Below the pieces are notes generated by a model. It saw only the letters and a program-made list of their open reading frames with translations, ran no database searches and had not been told where the DNA came from. The position numbers and the translations under genes were made by a program. A stretch of DNA of 64,000 nt from Streptomyces sp. MRC013. Its GTDB lineage: Bacteria > Actinomycetota > Actinomycetes > Streptomycetales > Streptomycetaceae. The stretch covers positions 2,294,001-2,358,000 of the forward strand of contig NZ_CP094264.1 of the NCBI RefSeq assembly GCF_023614235.1, given 5' to 3'. Below, one piece after another: positions 63,161 to 64,000 of this stretch (its first letter is position 1; every line of letters starts with the position of its first letter).

Positions 63161-63619
63161 CTAGCGGGAGTCCGCGGAACCCGACCTGGACCAGCTCATC
63201 CGAATGAGTCCGCCGCGTTCCCCCGCAGACACCTCCACATCGTCGACGAGCCCGCTGATCACCGCGAGCCCCATCTGGTCCTCGCCCCCCGCGTCGTCGA
63301 AGTCCCGGACCGGCGCACCGCTGCGCGAGCCGGGTACGCCGGTCGCTTCGGCGGCCGCGACACCGGCGCCGGGCACCTCGTCGCCGACCTCGATGGAGAA
63401 CGCCTTCTCCTCCTCGGTCAGCCGCACCCTCACGGGCGCGGTGACGCCGTTGCTCCGGTGCAGCCCGACGGCACGGGAGCAGGCCTCGCCGACGGCGAGC
63501 CTCACCTCGTCCAGCACGGCTTCCCCGACCCCCGCCCGGCGTGCGACGGCGGCCGCCACCAGGCGGGCGGTCCTGACGTGCTCGGGCTGGGCGCTGAAGC
63601 GGAGTTCAACGGTGGCCAT
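63161..63619 (-). CDS. Anti-sigma factor, HATPase/RsbW-like (SCO3548-type)
   Basis: A 152-aa ATP-binding regulator: N-box DEVRLAVGEACSRAV, G1-like IEVGDEVPG and G2 DQMGLAVISGLVDDVEV. Starts at ATG 63619 with GAGGGGG upstream. It corresponds by position and sequence type to the protein paired with BldG in Streptomyces development. It would phosphorylate or bind an anti-sigma antagonist and restrain a sigma factor. The expected bldG gene is not within the remaining 380 bp. Confidence 0.85.
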   Translation of the reverse strand: MATVELRFSAQPEHVRTARLVAAAVARRAGVGEAVLDEVRLAVGEACSRAVGLHRSNGVTAPVRVRLTEEEKAFSIEVGDEVPGAGVAAAEATGVPGSRSGAPVRDFDDAGGEDQMGLAVISGLVDDVEVSAGERGGLIRMSWSRSGSADSR

Positions 63620-64000
63620 GCGGTCCCCCTCGGGCGTACGAGCGTGCGTCCCAGGGGCCCGGGCCGGCTGCCCGGTACCCCTGCCGTTCCACCGGATGCC
63701 CCGGAGCCTCCGGCACATCCGCACCACCGGGGCACGGCGCCGTCGGCGGCGCCACCGCCTCCGGCGCGCCCTGGAGCCGTACGGATCCCGTGCCCTCCCG
63801 CAAGGGCGTATGCCCTGCGGCCGGGCCTTCACGCCCCGCCCGGGGGCCCGGGAGCCCGCTTCGGGCTCCCGCCCCGCTCCCTCGACCGGCGAAGGGCGGG
63901 ACGACCCGCACGCCGAGCTCTGGCGGGAGCCCGGCGCGGGCCTACGGCGGCACACGGCCGCCGCGACTCCGGGTCCCGGCCGCTCGGACCCTCCGCGCAC
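63620..64000. other. GC-rich upstream region
   Basis: The last 380 bp contain the anti-sigma gene's leader and presumably its promoter. The frame continuing upstream is Arg/Pro/Gly-rich and has no domain, so I consider it non-coding. An inverted repeat-like GCCCGGGCCCCTGGG cluster near 63650 is just GC bias. No BldG-like sequence is present. Confidence 0.5.

Noticed and set aside
1..64000. CRISPR arrays, rRNA genes or replication origin
   Set aside because: No regularly spaced identical repeats, rRNA-like sequence or DnaA-box cluster was noticed.

Overview
The window is high-GC actinobacterial DNA, almost certainly from a Streptomyces chromosome. The GC-rich right part carries the conserved order alpha/beta-hydrolase lipoprotein, DNA polymerase III delta', fused thymidylate kinase, topA, methyltransferase, H+-pyrophosphatase and anti-sigma factor, which matches the S. 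coelicolor SCO3540-SCO3548 neighbourhood as I recall it. Everything left of about 47.7 kb is accessory DNA: defence genes, integrase, conjugation remnants, insertion sequences and broken genes. The border lies exactly at the 3' end of a tRNA-Thr(CGT) gene (47706-47779, minus strand), so the left part is best read as a genomic island, or stacked islands, at that tRNA.

Region 1 (1-15.4 kb): the last four genes of a Methylation-Associated Defence System (MADS; mad5 specificity subunit, mad6 NERD/tandem kinase/ATPase, mad7, mad8 nuclease-like/HerA ATPase), all overlapping. Two further genes follow: an unrecognised 493-aa protein and a NucS-like/DUF5655 nuclease-like protein. The methyltransferase and other early mad genes would lie to the left of the window. 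Region 2 (15.4-18.1 kb): a DPPY DNA methylase, a CwlT-like secreted cell-wall hydrolase and the first codons of a membrane protein, a remnant of an integrative conjugative element cut off by an IS5-family copy.

Region 3 (18-38 kb): two identical direct 1366-bp IS5-family copies bracket about 17 kb. Inside are a PPC-domain protein, an asparaginase, a zinc-ribbon/XRE regulator, a four-gene set (138-aa protein, 230-aa protein, degenerate kinase, GNAT), and a tightly coupled nine-gene glycan-type cluster (two SDR epimerases, PhyH oxygenase, four glycosyltransferases, pyruvyltransferase-like protein, HAD hydrolase), ending at a SpoU rRNA methylase. IS copy 2 sits in a HATPase gene that can be rejoined in frame. 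IS copy 1 has mismatched flanks, as expected after an adjacent deletion.

Region 4 (38-47.7 kb): a phage lysin fragment, a PIN protein with its partner, a decayed transposase, an excisionase-like/XRE/tyrosine-integrase module, and an operon broken by an IS3-family element that can also be rejoined in frame. Region 5 (47.7-64 kb): core chromosome, nearly all on the minus strand, with clear hairpin terminators and one roughly 1-kb GC-rich non-coding stretch after the topA start.
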